This document shows, in pieces, positions 5,204 through 7,603 of a DNA stretch of 7,603 nt. The notes beneath the pieces were generated by a model that saw nothing but the letters and a program-made list of their open reading frames with translations, searched no databases and was not told the origin of the DNA. Within the stretch, counting starts at the first letter, position 1; each line of letters opens with the position of its first letter. The position numbers and the translations under genes were made by a program. Location: positions 1-7,603 of the forward strand of contig JAKATE010000093.1 of NCBI GenBank assembly GCA_021828085.1. Reading direction: 5' to 3'. The stretch is from Thermoplasmata archaeon (lineage in GTDB: Archaea; Thermoplasmatota; Thermoplasmata; Lutacidiplasmatales; UBA184).

Positions 5204-6250
5204 CTAGCGGGAAGGTCGGAGAGGGGTATCCCCGGTGGGTGGAAGGCGTCCACCGTCCCACCTGGCGTCGAGGATTCCGGAAGTCCATTTCCATTCGCGG
5301 TGGCATCCGTTGCAGGACACGGCCTCCTCTCCTTCGGGGCCCACCGTGGGCAATGGCCCACCGCATGCTGGGCAGGCCAGGATCTCCGACCAGGACCGTT
5401 CCGGGACGAACGTCGTCCGAGGGCTTCGGAGAAGGGCGAAGCGGGTAGGGAATCCTCCCACCGAGGGCAGGGCGAAGGAGAGCGACCCGAAGACCCGCGC
5501 CGGGAGCAGCCGAAGTCCCGGATACTCCTCCCAGCCGGTGGGCCATTCGTTGATCCACACCATCCCCGCCGCGCTCACGGTCCGTCGGAACTCCTTCCGG
5601 GTCATGCTCCACGCCGGGAAATTGCTAGGCCTAACCGGAACCACGGGCTGGCGAGAAAAGGTCATCGTGCTCAACGGCTCACCCGAACGGCGCGCCAATC
5701 CGACCTTGATGTCATCCACCAAGGTGGCGATCGAGGGGCGGGGGTTGTAGGAGACCAGCAGGGCTCCCCCCGGGGACAAGACCCTCCGGATCTCCCGCAA
5801 CGCCCGTACTGGGTCGGACAGGAATCCGAAGACGCGCACCATTACCGCAGCCGAAAAGCTCCCATCGCTGAAGGGAAGGGTGTAGACGTTCGCGGCCACC
5901 CGCCGGAACGCTACCTCGGGAGCGTGGGGGACCCTGGTCAGGAACTCGGGAGTGAGGTCGAGCGCGACGAACTCCCGGGACATTTCCTGAATCGTCACGG
6001 ACAATCGCCCGACCCCCGCTCCAATCTCTAGCACGCGGCTCGCCCCTGACGTGGCCAGGAACGCTCGAACGATGAGCCGTTCCACCTGCGTGACGCGAGC
6101 GCGCCCTCGCCAGAGCCGGTCGAAGTCGAGGGATCGGAAGTCGGGAGTCGCGGGGGCCGAGACCGACCCAAGAGGCTCCCTCATCGCCCGGACCGCCGTC
6201 CCGCACCCGAGCACGGGCCAGCAGTATTTCACCTGCGTGCGGGTCTCCAT
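5204..6250 (-). CDS. SAM methyltransferase with C-terminal Trm112-like zinc ribbon
   Basis: A 348-residue protein. FDRLWRGRARVTQVERL (43-59) leads into the methyltransferase fold: VLEIGAGVGRLS (73-84) SAM loop, FVALDLT (94-100) ribose-binding strand, LPFSDGSFSAAVMVRVFGFL (125-144), and EIRRVLSPGGALLVSYNPRPS (153-173). Residues about 288-330 form a four-cysteine zinc ribbon, C293-x2-C296 and C313-x2-C316, with a W-x-S-G-I-L-D ending typical of Trm112-like domains. Trm112 is normally a separate partner that stabilises methyltransferases; here it is fused in cis. Start is uncertain: ATG 6250 is the first available, but ATG 6184 (residue 23) is an alternative, with a TATA-like AAATAC (6224-6229) about 42 nt above it; residues 1-22 look unlike the rest. 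It is convergent with the preceding methyltransferase, 10 bp apart. Substrate unknown. Confidence 0.88.
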   Translation of the reverse strand: METRTQVKYCWPVLGCGTAVRAMREPLGSVSAPATPDFRSLDFDRLWRGRARVTQVERLIVRAFLATSGASRVLEIGAGVGRLSVTIQEMSREFVALDLTPEFLTRVPHAPEVAFRRVAANVYTLPFSDGSFSAAVMVRVFGFLSDPVRALREIRRVLSPGGALLVSYNPRPSIATLVDDIKVGLARRSGEPLSTMTFSRQPVVPVRPSNFPAWSMTRKEFRRTVSAAGMVWINEWPTGWEEYPGLRLLPARVFGSLSFALPSVGGFPTRFALLRSPRTTFVPERSWSEILACPACGGPLPTVGPEGEEAVSCNGCHREWKWTSGILDARWDGGRLPPTGDTPLRPSR

Positions 6251-6479
6251 CCTACCCCCGCCGCCTGACCTACGGGTTCGGAGATCCCCAAGCGTGAGAG
6301 GGCTGGCTCCGAAGGGCGCTCCTTTCTCAGCGGCTGCACCAGGACGGGCTGGGGGAAACAGTCGCCCGGGTTCGCTTGCGGGTGGGCGTGGCGAGGCTGG
6401 AGCCCATTGAACATGCTCCCCGGGATCCCCGACCCTGCCTTGGGAGGCGTTGGGGGCACTGCGGGGCAGAGCCAGAGCC
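6251..6479. other. Divergent spacer between zinc-ribbon methyltransferase and crotonase genes
   Basis: No supported gene. The crotonase frame is open upstream to a TTG at 6407, but that 34-residue extension is Gly/Pro/Ser-rich and would contain the promoter, so it is treated as non-coding. A short imperfect hairpin (TGAGA/TCTCA arms near 6295-6329) encloses CCGAAGGGCGCTCCT (6309-6323), near-identical to the 4055-4068 motif. No clear TATA element is seen for the minus-strand methyltransferase. Confidence 0.5.
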
Positions 6480-6488
6480 CCTTAATCT
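6480..6488 (+). promoter_or_regulatory. TATA-like element of the crotonase gene
   Basis: CCTTAATCT is a small A/T island in GC-rich DNA, with TTAAT centred at 6484, exactly 25 nt before ATG 6509. The spacing predicts a leaderless message and argues against the upstream TTG at 6407. Confidence 0.5.
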
Positions 6489-6508
6489 CCGACGGGGTTT
6501 CACTTGCC

Positions 6509-7309
6509 ATGACCTCGGAGACGCTCGAATCGCTGAGGACCGAACGCCGGGGGACCGTACTCTCCATCCAGTTCCACCGGCCCGAACGAAGGAACGCCTT
6601 CGGTCCAGCGGAGCTCCGAGGCCTCCGGACCCTCCTCCAGGAGACCGCCCAGGACCCGCGGGTCCGCGCCGTCCTCCTGACCGGGGCCGGTGGGACGTTC
6701 TCCGCCGGGGGCGACGTCACGGCCATGGCAGAGAGCCTCGAGAAGGGGGAACTCCCTTCGATGTTCCACGACCTCGTCGGGGAGCAGGAACGCTGCGTCC
6801 GGGAGATCGTGGAGATGCCGAAGCCCGTCGTCGCGGCCGTCCCCGGCGTCGCCGCGGGAGGGGGGTTCTCCCTGGCCCTCGCCTGCGACTGGAGGATCGG
6901 CACGCCGCAGAGCCTCTTCGTCACCGCTTTCCCTGCCCTGGGGGGCATCCCTGACGGGGGGCTGACCTACTTCCTCCCGCACTACCTCGGCATCGCGGGG
7001 GCCCAGGAGCTCCTCTTCGGCCCGGGACGCGTCGGGGCGGAGCGGGCCCGCGAGCTGGGTCTCCTGCATGAGGTCGTCCCCGAGGGGGAGCTATCGACCC
7101 GCGCTTGGGCGCGGGCCGAGGAGCTCTCTCAGGGCCCCCAGCAGGCGTACGCGGAGATCAAGCGGCTCGTGGTCGCCTCCTTCGCCAACTCGCTGGAGAC
7201 GCAGCTCATGCTCGAACGGCGGGCCATGGTCGCGGCGACCCGCGGGCAGGAGCTTCCCGAGGGGATCCGGGCCTTCCGGGAGAAGCGGCGGCCCAACTTC
7301 CTCCGATAG
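6509..7309 (+). CDS. Enoyl-CoA hydratase/isomerase (crotonase family, PaaG-like)
   Basis: A 266-residue cytosolic acyl-CoA enzyme, normal length for the family. HRPERRNAF (23-31) is the N-terminal crotonase signature. GAGGTFSAGGDVTAM (59-73) and GVAAGGGFSLALACD (113-127) supply the two oxyanion-hole regions that hold the CoA thioester. The two glutamates of classical hydratase are absent: GGGFSLA has Ser121 where hydratases have Glu, and the second position (FVTAFPALGG) has no Glu. Instead GGIPDGGLTYFLPHYLG (145-161) carries Asp149, matching the catalytic Asp of PaaG-type isomerases, so double-bond isomerisation is more likely than hydration (inference). Start ATG 6509 is chosen because a TATA-like element lies 25 nt upstream. 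No other beta-oxidation gene is in the window; nuoA follows 102 bp later from its own promoter. Confidence 0.92.
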   Translation: MTSETLESLRTERRGTVLSIQFHRPERRNAFGPAELRGLRTLLQETAQDPRVRAVLLTGAGGTFSAGGDVTAMAESLEKGELPSMFHDLVGEQERCVREIVEMPKPVVAAVPGVAAGGGFSLALACDWRIGTPQSLFVTAFPALGGIPDGGLTYFLPHYLGIAGAQELLFGPGRVGAERARELGLLHEVVPEGELSTRAWARAEELSQGPQQAYAEIKRLVVASFANSLETQLMLERRAMVAATRGQELPEGIRAFREKRRPNFLR

Positions 7310-7355
7310 CGCGGAGGGGGCTCCCGGGACCCACGCTCCGTCGTTTTCCGTGCCA

Positions 7356-7366
7356 AGTTATATACC
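7356..7366 (+). promoter_or_regulatory. TATA box of the nuoA-type gene
   Basis: AGTTATATACC is the clearest TATA box in the window, centred near 7361. Transcription should start about 25 nt on, near 7386-7388, giving a leader of about 25 nt to ATG 7412. That leader would begin with GAGGAGG (7387-7393), a Shine-Dalgarno-like run 18 nt from the start, further than usual. A short T run (TCGTTTTCC, 7341-7349) just upstream may end crotonase transcripts. Confidence 0.65.
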
Positions 7367-7411
7367 CCTCCGGGGTCGGCCCGCCCGAGGAGGAGCCCCG
7401 CCGGAACGGTC

Positions 7412-7603
7412 ATGGACACCGAGACCATCACCTTCCTGTTCTTCGTGCTCGTCGCCGCGGCCTTTGGCGGGGGCTCGATCCTGCTCAACCGGACCCTGGG
7501 CGCGCGCCGGCGACGCTCGTACCTCCAACTCACCACCTACGAGTCCGGCCAGGAGCCCGAAGGGGAGGCCCAGATCGACTTCCCCAGCTCGCACTACGTC
7601 TAC
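7412..7603 (+). CDS. nuoA: NADH-quinone/F420H2 dehydrogenase subunit A (NuoA/FpoA type), 3' end outside window
   Basis: The first 64 residues of a small membrane subunit of respiratory complex I (or the archaeal F420H2 dehydrogenase), which couples electron transfer to ion pumping. Residues 6-28 form the first transmembrane helix; RRRR (32-35) follows on the presumed cytoplasmic side. YESGQEPEGEAQIDF (43-57), then HYVY at the edge, is the hallmark loop leading into helix 2. Most bacterial and mitochondrial homologues read Y-E-C-G; here the Cys is Ser45. ATG 7412 is the only start, with no in-frame alternative downstream of the promoter. The strong TATA box and family habit suggest it opens a complex I operon continuing to the right. 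The electron donor (NADH, F420H2 or ferredoxin) cannot be told from this subunit. Confidence 0.9.
   Translation, partial: MDTETITFLFFVLVAAAFGGGSILLNRTLGARRRRSYLQLTTYESGQEPEGEAQIDFPSSHYVY

Noticed and set aside
4922..6031. 369-codon plus-strand frame opposite the zinc-ribbon methyltransferase
   Set aside because: Antisense shadow; the minus strand shows SAM motifs and a zinc ribbon.
6407..6508. N-terminal extension of the crotonase from a TTG start
   Set aside because: Gly/Pro/Ser-rich, precedes the family's normal N-terminus and would overlap the TATA-like element placed 25 nt before ATG 6509.
1..7603. CRISPR arrays, insertion sequences, integration sites
   Set aside because: No regularly spaced repeats, transposase-like protein or terminal inverted repeats were seen.

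Overview
The window is GC-rich (about two thirds G+C) and reads best as a chromosomal segment from a GC-rich archaeon, possibly Thermoplasmatota-like; the lineage is an inference. Support for archaea: short TATA elements sit about 25 nt upstream of start codons with no bacterial -35/-10 pairs, several genes look leaderless, one protein carries a split-barrel domain like those of deazaflavin (F420) enzymes, and the window ends in a NuoA/FpoA-type gene. No tRNA, rRNA, CRISPR array, transposase or integrase was seen.

Layout: (1) 1-760, minus strand, open at the left edge: a winged-helix-like plus nucleotidyltransferase-fold protein. (2) 761-1337: a long non-coding divergent region with several predicted stem-loops. 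(3) 1338-2105, plus: GT2-type glycosyltransferase. (4) 2074-2361, minus: a 95-residue unknown protein whose 3' end overlaps the glycosyltransferase tail-to-tail. (5) 2362-2758: non-coding, with a terminator-like hairpin. (6) 2759-3922, minus: a fusion of a deazaflavin-oxidoreductase-like split barrel and a SAM methyltransferase. (7) 3923-4269: divergent promoter region. (8) 4270-5193, plus: a second SAM methyltransferase. (9) 5204-6250, minus: a third SAM methyltransferase with a C-terminal Trm112-like zinc ribbon. (10) 6251-6508: divergent spacer. (11) 6509-7309, plus: crotonase-family enoyl-CoA hydratase/isomerase. (12) 7412-7603, plus, open at the right edge: NADH-quinone/F420H2 dehydrogenase subunit A, probably the start of a complex I operon.

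The middle block (about 1.3-6.25 kb) holds one glycosyltransferase and three unrelated methyltransferases, mostly as single genes on alternating strands with their own promoters. Hand-counted lines there are about 55-67% G+C against about 70-78% in the flanking genes. This suggests an accessory surface-glycan, lipid or small-molecule modification block lying between core genes (crotonase and respiratory complex I on the right). The substrate cannot be read from the sequence. Three genes (GTG 2361, GTG 3922, ATG 6509) have a TATA-like element centred exactly 25 nt before the start codon, which both fixes their starts and predicts leaderless mRNAs.
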